Shown here in pieces: positions 32,945-40,153 of a DNA stretch of 64,000 bases. The translations under genes were made by a program, and so were the position numbers. The notes below the pieces were generated by a model that was not told the origin of the DNA, did no database searches, and saw nothing but the letters and a program-made list of their open reading frames with translations. The DNA is from WJMT01 sp964456985 (GTDB taxonomy: Bacteria > Acidobacteriota > Aminicenantia > Aminicenantales > Aminicenantaceae). Numbering within the stretch: the stretch's first letter is position 1; every line of letters begins with the position of its first letter. Location: contig CAYWDH010000003.1 of assembly GCA_964456985.1 (NCBI GenBank), positions 1 to 64,000 of the forward strand, written 5' to 3'.

Positions 32945-34416
32945 AAACACCTGTCCGAACGGGTCAAATCTGTGTCTGTGTGTTACTCTTATTCCTACTG
33001 CATTTTATGATTCCCCAAGTATCAGCTCAGGAGAAATTCAGAAAAACGCCACCCCTTCCCTATCCTTTGCCTGACCTGGATTTTCCTGCTCTTGAGACAT
33101 TCATGCTTCCAAACGGACTGCAGGTTTCAGTTGTTCAAAGGAAACCGCAGCCTTTTATTGATATACATTTGATCATCCTGACCGGAGAGAGTCTGTCCCC
33201 AGATGACCTTCCTGGTCTGGCAAGTTTCACGGCTAATATGCTCTTCAGGGGCGCTATAGGGCTCTCCGCTTCTCAGATCGAAGAACAAATTGAATATATC
33301 GGAGGTAATTTTTCTGTTTCAACATACCCGGACTATTCTGTCTTTTCTATATCCTGTCTCAAAGATTATTTGAACGATGCGATCAAGCTGCTGGGGCAAC
33401 TTGTTACCGAGGCCGACTTTCCAAAAATTGAAGTAGATAATGTCAAAAGAGACATGTTTTATAAAATAGTAAGAAATACAAATCCTGAATTACTGGGAAG
33501 AAAACTGCTCTTCCAAATCATATTTTACAACCATCCATACGGAAAATATGTGTTCAACAGTAGTGTCATAAAAAGGCTGAACAGAAAAGACTTATTGACA
33601 TTTTTTAACAAGTTTTACATACCCAACAACGCCAGACTTCTTATTATTGGAGATGTCACGCTTTCAGAAGTCACAAATATTACTGGTCGGCATCTGAACC
33701 GATGGGAGAAGAAAAACATTGAAACATATCATATCAATCCTCCGATTCCTAAAACAAAACCAAAGATCTGCTTTACAGACCTCCAGGATGCTGATGAAAC
33801 CACTCTATTTATTGGATTCGTACTTCCTAAAGATAAGACCGAGGATTATTATTCTTATCTGGTATTCAATCAGATCTTAGGAGGATCTCATATCAGCAGA
33901 CTCATTATGAATCTTCGTGAGACCAGAGGTTATGCCTATTGGGCTTTTAGTGGAATTGAACTATTTGAAAACTGCAGTTTGTTTTATGTTAAAGCTAAGG
34001 TAAAAACAGAATTTTTATATCCCTCAGTAACAGAGATATTAAGAGAAATAAGAAGCCTCACAACGAATAAGATCCCCAATCATGAAATAGAGCAGGCAAA
34101 GTCCTATTTAATAGAAAACTTTCCCATTCAAATTTCCGGACATAAGAATTTTTCCTCAAAAGTTTCTGAAATAGTGGCTCTGGATATGGAAGAGATTTAC
34201 TGGAATAATTATTATGAAAATATAATGTATGTTAACTCCAATTCTGTATTCAAGGCTTTCCAAGATACCAGACTTTTAAATCCTGTTATCGTTATTGTCG
34301 GAGACAAAGACTATGTTCTGGATTACATCAAGGAGTTTGATGAAGTGGAGATCTATGATAACGAGGGAATTTTCCAATACAAATTGAAAAAAGGGACAGA
34401 AAATGATTCTAGATAA
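32941..34416 (+). CDS. M16-family peptidase homologue lacking the zinc site
   Basis: A second exported M16 fold protein, 491 residues, with a signal peptide ending near VSAQ. It shows TFMLPNGLQVSVV, GLASFTANMLFRGA, IEYIGGNFSVSTYPDYS and the C-terminal ETRGYAYWAFSGI. At the zinc motif the canonical HxxEH is replaced by S95-F-T-A98-N99, so no metal ligands remain. In bacterial M16B pairs the second subunit commonly lacks the motif but supplies R/Y substrate-binding residues, seen here in TRGYAY. The partner encoded just upstream also has a damaged site, which is unusual. Confidence 0.88.
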   Translation: MKTPVRTGQICVCVLLLFLLHFMIPQVSAQEKFRKTPPLPYPLPDLDFPALETFMLPNGLQVSVVQRKPQPFIDIHLIILTGESLSPDDLPGLASFTANMLFRGAIGLSASQIEEQIEYIGGNFSVSTYPDYSVFSISCLKDYLNDAIKLLGQLVTEADFPKIEVDNVKRDMFYKIVRNTNPELLGRKLLFQIIFYNHPYGKYVFNSSVIKRLNRKDLLTFFNKFYIPNNARLLIIGDVTLSEVTNITGRHLNRWEKKNIETYHINPPIPKTKPKICFTDLQDADETTLFIGFVLPKDKTEDYYSYLVFNQILGGSHISRLIMNLRETRGYAYWAFSGIELFENCSLFYVKAKVKTEFLYPSVTEILREIRSLTTNKIPNHEIEQAKSYLIENFPIQISGHKNFSSKVSEIVALDMEEIYWNNYYENIMYVNSNSVFKAFQDTRLLNPVIVIVGDKDYVLDYIKEFDEVEIYDNEGIFQYKLKKGTENDSR

Positions 34417-34476
34417 TAAAACAATCTGATATAATATGATTTTATAAAAATAAAATTTATATGCGGGAAGATGGGA

Positions 34477-35025
34477 ATGAAAGAATTAAGAATAGAAAAT
34501 AAAGTTTTAAAATTAATAGAGGGAAATATTGCTCTGGTAGATGCAGAGGCTATTGTCAATGCTGCAAATAAGTCGCTGATCCTAGGGGGAGGGGTCGCAG
34601 GTGCCATTCGCAGTTTCGGTGGCCCTTCTATTCAGGAAGAATGCAATTCAATAGGTCCTATAGAGGTAGGTGAAGCTGTTATAACAGGGGCAGGAAACCT
34701 GAAAGCAAAATATGTCATTCATGCCGCAGGCCCTGTATATGGTGAAGGAAACGAGGACGAGAAACTAAAGAAAGCCACTTTTAACAGTCTGGAATGTGCG
34801 AAAAAGAAAAGAATAAGAAGTATTGCTATCCCCGCTATAAGTACAGGGATTTTTAGATTTCCTATAAAACGGTGCAGTGAGATTATGATAAAAGCCTGTT
34901 TGGATTTTATAAAAGATAATGAATATCCTGAAGAAATCATTCTATGTCTCTATGGTGACAAATCTTTTTCAGTTTTTGAAACAACACTCAATCATGTTGA
35001 AGAAAGCTTGAATAGTCCGGATTAA
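34477..35025 (+). CDS. Macrodomain protein (ADP-ribose-binding, probable deacetylase)
   Basis: A 182-residue single macrodomain of the MacroD/YmdB type. Motifs are IVNAANKSLILGGGVAGAIRSFGG, YVIHAAGPVYGEG, and IAIPAISTGIFRFPIKRCSEIM. Relatives hydrolyse O-acetyl-ADP-ribose or remove mono-ADP-ribose from proteins. The ATG at 34477 is preferred because GGGAAG is 6 bases upstream, while the ATG at 34471 directly abuts it. A perfect TATAAT occurs at 34430-34435 without a clear -35 box. Confidence 0.9.
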   Translation: MKELRIENKVLKLIEGNIALVDAEAIVNAANKSLILGGGVAGAIRSFGGPSIQEECNSIGPIEVGEAVITGAGNLKAKYVIHAAGPVYGEGNEDEKLKKATFNSLECAKKKRIRSIAIPAISTGIFRFPIKRCSEIMIKACLDFIKDNEYPEEIILCLYGDKSFSVFETTLNHVEESLNSPD

Positions 35026-35132
35026 TTGCCTCACATTTGCAAATCAGATCAGCCATAATAAACTTGCTTATCAGTATTAATTATGCAATTATTAGAAAAG
35101 CATTAAATATAAAAAATGACTGGAGAATATAA

Positions 35133-36587
35133 ATGGCTAAAGAATTAAGTGATTTGAAACCAACGCTTTTATGGAAACATTTCCAAGAATTTTTAAAAAT
35201 CCCCCATTGCTCAGGCAATGAAAAAGCAATCGGGGACTATATTATATCTGTAGCGAAGCGTCTTAATCTTGATTATAAAAGAGATAAAATCGGAAATGTT
35301 GTCGTCTCAAAAAAAGCTTCCGAAGGCAATGAAGACGCTGTAGGTATCATCCTGCAGGGCCATCTAGACATGGTGTGTGAAAAGAATTCAGATATTGAGC
35401 ATGACTTCACAAAAGATGCCATAAAAACGGAAATAGATGGAGATTGGGTCAAAGCAAAAGGGACCACTCTTGGGGCTGATAATGGAATCGGAGGAAGTGC
35501 CTGTCTGGCAGTTATGGAACGTGATGACATCGTACATCCACCTCTTGAATTCCTGTTTACTGTTGAAGAAGAGACCGGTTTAGACGGAGCCATGCAACTT
35601 ACCGAAGGATTTTTAAAAGGGAAAAAACTTTTAAACCTGGATAGCGAAGATGAGGGAGAATTCACTATTGGTTGTGCCGGAGGAGCTGACTCACAGATTT
35701 TTATTCCCTTTCAAACAGAAAAGAAGCGCTGTGATGAGGTGTTTAAATTAAAACTCTCCGGATTTAAAGGAGGGCATTCAGGAATCGATATAAACATGGG
35801 CAGAGGGAATGCCATAAAACTATTGTCACGTATTCTTTGGAAACTGTCAAAAAAACTCTCCTTTCAATTGTTCAGTATCCAAGGAGGCAATCTCAGAAAT
35901 GCCATACCAAGAGAGTCCGTAGCCGTCATAGGCTTCAGCTCCGGAGATACTGACAAATTCAATGAAATAATTAAAAATGAGTTTAACGAAATAAAAAGCG
36001 AATACAAGCCAATCGAGCCAGAGGCTCAATACTCTTTTGAAAGATATTCAGAGGACTCTGGCAATGCCATTGTCAAAAAAGCAAAGGATACGATTATCAA
36101 TCTTATCCTAAGTCTTCCTCATGGTGTTATTTCAATGCACCCAGAGATAGAAGGCCTTGTGGAGACATCCACAAATCTTGCTGTTGTTAAGACGGAAAAG
36201 GACAAAATCCAAATCGTGTGCAGCACCCGGAGTTCTACGGCATCAGCACTTGAGGCAACAAGAGATGCTATAAACGCCATAGCTGAGATGGCTGATGCTG
36301 AGATTATCCGGGAACAAGGATATCCTGGATGGAAGCCTAACCTAGAATCCGAACTCTTAAAAAAAATGAAAAAGGTGTACAAAGACACCTTCAACAAAGA
36401 GCCTCACGTCGCAGCCGTTCATGCTGGTCTTGAGTGCGGTATTATTGGAGAAAAATTTCCTGGAATGGATATGATCTCTTTTGGTCCGACGATCGAACAT
36501 CCCCATTCTCCGGATGAGAGAGTTCATACTGGTACAGTTGAAAAATTCTGGAAATACCTTCTTAAAGTATTAGCTGAATTGACCTGA
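35133..36587 (+). CDS. pepD: Xaa-His dipeptidase (aminoacyl-histidine dipeptidase, M20C)
   Basis: Cytosolic dinuclear zinc dipeptidase with broad specificity. The 484-residue protein has family metal-site blocks GHLDMVCEKN, LGADNGIGGSACLAVM, VEEETGLDGAMQL, LNLDSEDEGEFTIGCAGG and the C-terminal GPTIEHPHSPDERVHTGTVEKFW. A lid/dimerisation domain with GGHSGIDINMGRGNAIK sits in the middle. Length and motifs are normal. TGGAG precedes the ATG. Together with the M16, S9 and M14 genes it supports a peptide-using lifestyle. Confidence 0.95.
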   Translation: MAKELSDLKPTLLWKHFQEFLKIPHCSGNEKAIGDYIISVAKRLNLDYKRDKIGNVVVSKKASEGNEDAVGIILQGHLDMVCEKNSDIEHDFTKDAIKTEIDGDWVKAKGTTLGADNGIGGSACLAVMERDDIVHPPLEFLFTVEEETGLDGAMQLTEGFLKGKKLLNLDSEDEGEFTIGCAGGADSQIFIPFQTEKKRCDEVFKLKLSGFKGGHSGIDINMGRGNAIKLLSRILWKLSKKLSFQLFSIQGGNLRNAIPRESVAVIGFSSGDTDKFNEIIKNEFNEIKSEYKPIEPEAQYSFERYSEDSGNAIVKKAKDTIINLILSLPHGVISMHPEIEGLVETSTNLAVVKTEKDKIQIVCSTRSSTASALEATRDAINAIAEMADAEIIREQGYPGWKPNLESELLKKMKKVYKDTFNKEPHVAAVHAGLECGIIGEKFPGMDMISFGPTIEHPHSPDERVHTGTVEKFWKYLLKVLAELT

Positions 36588-36599
36588 ATTTTTCCCGTT

Positions 36600-37634
36600 T
36601 TAATCTGAATTTTCCTTTTTTAATACTTTTACAGCCAATGTTTTGTATCTGTCCGAAGGAATGACCTTGGTCTTCTTTTCATAGGGAGCCTGCTCTGCTT
36701 TAACGTATCCAAATAATGATTTTTCATAATCCAGGTAATCCGGTTTGTTGTATTCTTTATATTCCAGTGATGAAATATATTTTATCCGCAAAAGAACTTT
36801 GAGCACTATTTCCATGGGCATTTCAAGATGTCTTTTGAGCCTGATAATGTCTTCAATCTTCATCTTCTCTTTTTGAAACTCTTTGTTTATAAACCATTTG
36901 ATCCGGTCATCAGGTATTAAAAATTGGAGGGAGAATAAATGTGCAAACTTTTCTCTTGACGGATAGAGCGGAAGATAGTCATCAACGAAAATATCGGTAT
37001 TGTCCAAGATGCAGATAAATTCTCTGTCCTTAAGATAATGGCAGTATTCATGAGCGGCTGTTATGAGCTGCTTTGAATAACTTTGAGCTGTATTTATTAA
37101 GGCGAACCCTGCCTGATGCTCTTTGATATAAATAAATACTCCTGCTATTTCCATGCTTTTTTTTATGCTTTGTCTGAGAACACGAAGCCCGTTTGATTCG
37201 ATCAGAGAGAATACATCCCTTAGAGGCTGTGTTCCCAAACCAAGCCTTTTTCTTTCTTCATTTGCCATTACTTGAGGTGAGGCACCTGAATAGAGTGGAG
37301 CTTCCTCAACAGAATTCATTAAAGTATTTTCCATATGAATGTATTCATGGCAGTATTTTCTAAAAGTCTTTAACTCTGATTTCATGTTCTTTGTTATGCC
37401 TCTGTCTCTCATCATCATCTCAAAGGGATCTGCTTCTTCTTCTAAAAAATAGGATATGTTCTTATTCAGGTAATTTGATATCTTTTCGATAGATTGCAGG
37501 CTAGGATATCTTTTCCCTTTTTCAATAAGGGATATAAATTCACTTGATAAGCCCGTCCCTTTAGATACTTGCTCCTGCGTGAGACGAAGAGACTCTCTCA
37601 CACGCCTTATTTTAACTCCAAGATCTTTTAACAT
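36600..37634 (-). CDS. XRE-family regulator with ImmA/IrrE metallopeptidase domain
   Basis: A one-component regulator of 344 residues. Residues 8-65 are a Cro/C1-type helix-turn-helix (RLTQEQVSKGTGLSSEFISLIEKGKRYPS). A C-terminal ImmA/IrrE (COG2856) domain has the zinc motif H195-E-Y-C-H199 and a later SREKFAHLFSLQFLIP region that should carry the third ligand. Such fusions often autoregulate or respond by proteolysis of a partner repressor. AAGGGG lies ahead of the ATG. The promoter region has tandem and palindromic sites, described separately. The gene is divergent from a PAS-GGDEF gene, a possible target. Confidence 0.88.
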   Translation of the reverse strand: MLKDLGVKIRRVRESLRLTQEQVSKGTGLSSEFISLIEKGKRYPSLQSIEKISNYLNKNISYFLEEEADPFEMMMRDRGITKNMKSELKTFRKYCHEYIHMENTLMNSVEEAPLYSGASPQVMANEERKRLGLGTQPLRDVFSLIESNGLRVLRQSIKKSMEIAGVFIYIKEHQAGFALINTAQSYSKQLITAAHEYCHYLKDREFICILDNTDIFVDDYLPLYPSREKFAHLFSLQFLIPDDRIKWFINKEFQKEKMKIEDIIRLKRHLEMPMEIVLKVLLRIKYISSLEYKEYNKPDYLDYEKSLFGYVKAEQAPYEKKTKVIPSDRYKTLAVKVLKKENSD

Positions 37635-37652
37635 CCGAATCCCCTTAGAATT

Positions 37653-37704
37653 TTTATATTCTTAAGAACCTTAATTGTCAACACTATTCTGTATGCTTTC
37701 TGTA
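37653..37704 (-). promoter_or_regulatory. Promoter and putative operator of the XRE-ImmA gene
   Basis: On the minus strand the order is TACAGAA (37698-37704), TACAGAA (37687-37693), -35 TTGACA (37676-37681), a 17-base spacer, and -10 TATAAA (37653-37658). The TACAGAA copies are 11 bases apart, one helical turn. The spacer contains the perfect palindrome TTCTTAAGAA (37659-37668). The layout suits autoregulation by the HTH protein. Confidence 0.65.
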
Positions 37705-37812
37705 CAAAATATCTTATTAATTATAATAATATATTAACCATGAATCAATTATCCTGACCTGTTCATACAGATGGACATGAATCATTCGGTTTATTCCTGA
37801 CCTTGAGTTTTA

Positions 37813-37841
37813 TTGACAATAGGATTATGCTTTGATATAAA
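37813..37841 (+). promoter_or_regulatory. Predicted promoter of the PAS-GGDEF gene
   Basis: TTGACA (37813-37818), a 17-base spacer and TATAAA (37836-37841) give one of the strongest promoter matches in the window. The leader is about 45 bases. Upstream, TCCTGACCT occurs twice (37752-37760 and 37795-37803), 43 bases apart, between the two divergent promoters. Confidence 0.7.
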
Positions 37842-37892
37842 ATCATTGGGGTTGAAAGAAAATGCAAAACGCAGCCTCTTCAGGATAAAAAA

Positions 37893-38837
37893 ATGACAGA
37901 CGAACAATTAAAAAAAATTTTTAGTCAGTGGGAATACGGAAATTTCATAGATTCACTTGATAATATTTATGAAGCTGTGTGTATTCTAGACAAGGATTTG
38001 AAAATCTTGTTCTGGAATAAAGCTTTAGAAAAATTCTCAGGCAATGCAGCCGAAACTCTCATCAATCAAAAATGTAAAAAAAACATTCTTATACAAGGGC
38101 CCAGAGAAAAATTAATCGCATGCTCTGAAATGTGCCCTTTGATACAGAGTTTTAAAGATAAAATTCCAAGGACTTATAAGGTCTATATACTTCATAAAGA
38201 AGGTTTTAGATTACCTGCCTATATGGAAATACTTCCGATAGTCAACAAGAGCAATATGGCAGATGCTTGCTTAATCACTTTTCAAGAGCTTTCTCCAAAA
38301 GTGAACATGCCTCACCTTACACGGGAACTGCGGAATATGGATATGCTCGACTCCCTTACAGAATTGGGAAACAGAAGATATATTGAAATGAATCTTGCTT
38401 CCAGATTGGAAGAGATGAAAAGATATGGATTCCGAATAGGAATCTTGTTTTGTATCCTAGACAAAGTAAAATCAATAAAAGGAACCTATGGATCCGTTGT
38501 CAAAGACAAAGTCGTCAAGATGATAGGGAAAACCATATCTAATAATATCCGCTTTTTTGAGTTTGTTGGAAGATGGGAAGAAGATTCCTTTCTTATTATC
38601 CTGAGCAATGTTGATTCTCATAAATTAGATCTTATTGCCCATAAATTAAGGCTGCTCGCCGAACAATCAAGCATACTCGTGGAAGACACCCTCATCCATA
38701 CGACTATTTCCATAGGGGGCGTTTTAGCTGATTCTTCAAGCACGAAAGATTCTCTAATAAAAATAGCAGAAAACTTTGCCCATATGAGCCAGAAAGAAGG
38801 TCAAAACAAGGTGACTTTTAGCACTGAAGAATACTGA
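37893..38837 (+). CDS. PAS-domain protein with degenerate GGDEF domain
   Basis: A soluble 314-residue signalling protein. Residues 14-140 form a PAS domain (FIDSLDNIYEAVCILDKDLKILFWNKALEKFSG) with the CxxxCPL segment CSEMCPLIQSF often seen in this PAS group. The GGDEF domain starts at DSLTELGNRRYIEM and ends with AENFAHMSQKEGQNKVTF. The active-site motif expected as GG(D/E)EF reads EEDSF, and the first metal-binding Asp of the DxDxFK block is lost (CILDKVK). It is therefore probably not an active diguanylate cyclase; it could bind GTP or act as a signal adaptor. Confidence 0.83.
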   Translation: MTDEQLKKIFSQWEYGNFIDSLDNIYEAVCILDKDLKILFWNKALEKFSGNAAETLINQKCKKNILIQGPREKLIACSEMCPLIQSFKDKIPRTYKVYILHKEGFRLPAYMEILPIVNKSNMADACLITFQELSPKVNMPHLTRELRNMDMLDSLTELGNRRYIEMNLASRLEEMKRYGFRIGILFCILDKVKSIKGTYGSVVKDKVVKMIGKTISNNIRFFEFVGRWEEDSFLIILSNVDSHKLDLIAHKLRLLAEQSSILVEDTLIHTTISIGGVLADSSSTKDSLIKIAENFAHMSQKEGQNKVTFSTEEY

Positions 38838-38888
38838 TTATTCCCCAGCAGAAGCCGCATTAATTTTTTATAAAAAGGTCAGGTTAAT

Positions 38889-39353
38889 ATGAAAAGAAGA
38901 GAGGTTATTGTAGGTTTGAGTTGCATGGCTATAACAAGCCCATTTTTATTGTCTTGTAAAGGAGGAAAAGTCAAAATGAAAAAAGAGATCAAAACAAAAA
39001 ACGCGCCTGAAGCTATCGGGCCTTATTCACAAGGGATAGAGGTCAACGGGATTGTTTTTGCATCAGGCCAGATCGCTATAGACCCGGTAACAGGAGAACT
39101 GAATACAGGACCCATTGAAGAACAAACACGCTTGGCCCTGAAAAATCTCAAAGGAGTGATTGAAGAATCTGGCTGCACCCTCAAAAATGTGGTCAAGTGT
39201 ACTGTTTTCCTGGAAAATATGGACGATTTTTCTAAAATGAACAGTGTTTACAGTGAATTTTTCATGCCCCCCTACCCTGCCCGTGCAGCTGTGCAGGTCG
39301 CAAGGCTTCCAAAAGACGTTAAAGTGGAAATAGAAGCTATAGCTGTCAAATAA
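38889..39353 (+). CDS. RidA-family protein with lipoprotein leader and a second internal start
   Basis: RidA proteins hydrolyse reactive 2-aminoacrylate and related imines. The 154-residue frame contains a complete RidA domain from about residue 36 (APEAIGPYSQGIEVNGIVFASGQIAIDP) to VEIEAIAVK. The extra N-terminus MKRREVIVGLSCMAITSPFLLSC is a lipoprotein leader with a predicted lipidated Cys23. An in-frame ATG at 38976 (Met30) is preceded 10 bases upstream by a perfect AAAGGAGG ribosome binding site at 38958-38965, which would give a normal 125-residue cytosolic RidA. The upstream ATG has only AGGT-type pairing. Both forms may be made. Confidence 0.88.
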   Translation: MKRREVIVGLSCMAITSPFLLSCKGGKVKMKKEIKTKNAPEAIGPYSQGIEVNGIVFASGQIAIDPVTGELNTGPIEEQTRLALKNLKGVIEESGCTLKNVVKCTVFLENMDDFSKMNSVYSEFFMPPYPARAAVQVARLPKDVKVEIEAIAVK

Positions 39354-39384
39354 ATCGATTTTTAAAAAAAATCAATATATTTCC

Positions 39385-39413
39385 TTGATATTTGTTGCTG
39401 TTACAATTATATA
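39385..39413 (+). promoter_or_regulatory. Probable promoter of the response regulator gene
   Basis: TTGATA (39385-39390) is followed after 17 bases by TATATA (39408-39413), with an alternative TATAAT at 39410-39415 and a 19-base spacer. It lies 40 bases upstream of the ATG at 39454. Confidence 0.45.
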
Positions 39414-39453
39414 ATAAGAGAATTTCTAAGGATCTTGAGAGACCTTACCTGTT

Positions 39454-39813
39454 ATGAAAAGAGTACTGATTGTTGAGGACGAAGGCATTGTATCTCTGGA
39501 TTTGAAAAGCACCCTCTCCAACTTCGGGGACATTAATTCTGAGATCGCGTTTACCGCAGAAGATGCCATGAAAAAGATAAAAAAAAATAAACCCGACCTA
39601 GTTCTCATGGATATTGGACTTAGGGGCGAGATAGACGGGATCGAGGCAGCCAAATTAATAAATAACGAGTATAAAATCCCAGTTGTTTTTTTGACTGGAT
39701 TTGCTGACAGCAATACAGAAAAAAAGGCAAATTCTATCCCTCATGCCGGTTATATGACCAAACCGATCGACGAAGACGAATTAAAAAAATTGATAAATGA
39801 TATTTTATTTTAA
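39454..39813 (+). CDS. Single-domain response regulator (CheY-like)
   Basis: A 119-residue receiver domain with no output domain. The acidic pocket is VEDEG, the phospho-acceptor Asp lies in DLVLMDIGLRGEIDGIEAAK, the switch Thr in VVFLTGF and the conserved Lys in YMTKPI. The MDIxLxGxIDGIEAA pattern is typical of receivers paired with PAS-type histidine kinases; no kinase gene is in the window. A related receiver is encoded at 49777-50229. Confidence 0.93.
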   Translation: MKRVLIVEDEGIVSLDLKSTLSNFGDINSEIAFTAEDAMKKIKKNKPDLVLMDIGLRGEIDGIEAAKLINNEYKIPVVFLTGFADSNTEKKANSIPHAGYMTKPIDEDELKKLINDILF

Positions 39814-39853
39814 AATCATTTTCTGCTATCATTTTAAAGAAGAGAAGAATACA

Positions 39854-40072
39854 ATGCCAATATATGAATTTAAATGCATACAATGCCATAACAAATTTGA
39901 AGAGATCATTCCAGTAAATAAAAAAATAAAAATAATCTGTCCTTCATGCGGATCGGATAAAATAGAGAAATGTGTTTCCACTTTTGGGATAAGTGGAATT
40001 GATAAAAATATTTCATCATCTTCAGGAAGCTGCTCATCATGTTCTTCAGGTTCATGCAAAACCTGTTCCTGA
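39854..40072 (+). CDS. FmdB-family zinc-ribbon protein
   Basis: A 72-residue protein starting MPIYEFKCIQCHNKFEE, the standard FmdB opening, with a zinc ribbon from two CxxC pairs (CIQC and CPSC) and a Ser/Cys-rich tail (SCSSCSSGSCKTCS). The start at 39854 is chosen because it gives the canonical MPIYEF N-terminus; a longer in-frame start at 39797 would overlap the preceding gene. The function of this family is not established; some members are linked to formamidase/amidase regulation. Here it is followed by the hydantoinase operon. Confidence 0.88.
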   Translation: MPIYEFKCIQCHNKFEEIIPVNKKIKIICPSCGSDKIEKCVSTFGISGIDKNISSSSGSCSSCSSGSCKTCS

Positions 40073-40116
40073 TATCTCTTTACCTTCTATCCATTTTAAC
40101 TGAGGATAAGGCTCTC

Positions 40117-40144
40117 TTGACATTACGTGCCCCATAAGCATAAT
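40117..40144 (+). promoter_or_regulatory. Promoter of hyuA-hyuB-Nramp operon, implying a leaderless mRNA
   Basis: TTGACA (40117-40122), a 16-base spacer and CATAAT (40139-40144). The ATG at 40154 follows 9 bases after the -10 box, and no Shine-Dalgarno sequence is present. The in-frame GTG at 40127 falls inside the promoter spacer, which argues against it as the start. Confidence 0.6.
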
Positions 40145-40153
40145 CTACCTCTA

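Noticed and set aside
36588..36599. Hairpin terminator between pepD and the XRE gene
   Set aside because: The convergent gap is only 12 bases and contains no inverted repeat.
39354..39384. Terminator after the RidA gene (GATTTTT...AAAAATC)
   Set aside because: The stem is almost pure A/T with no GC base and no defined U-tract.
40127..40153. GTG start at 40127 for HyuA
   Set aside because: The extension lies within the predicted -35/-10 spacer and lacks a ribosome binding site.
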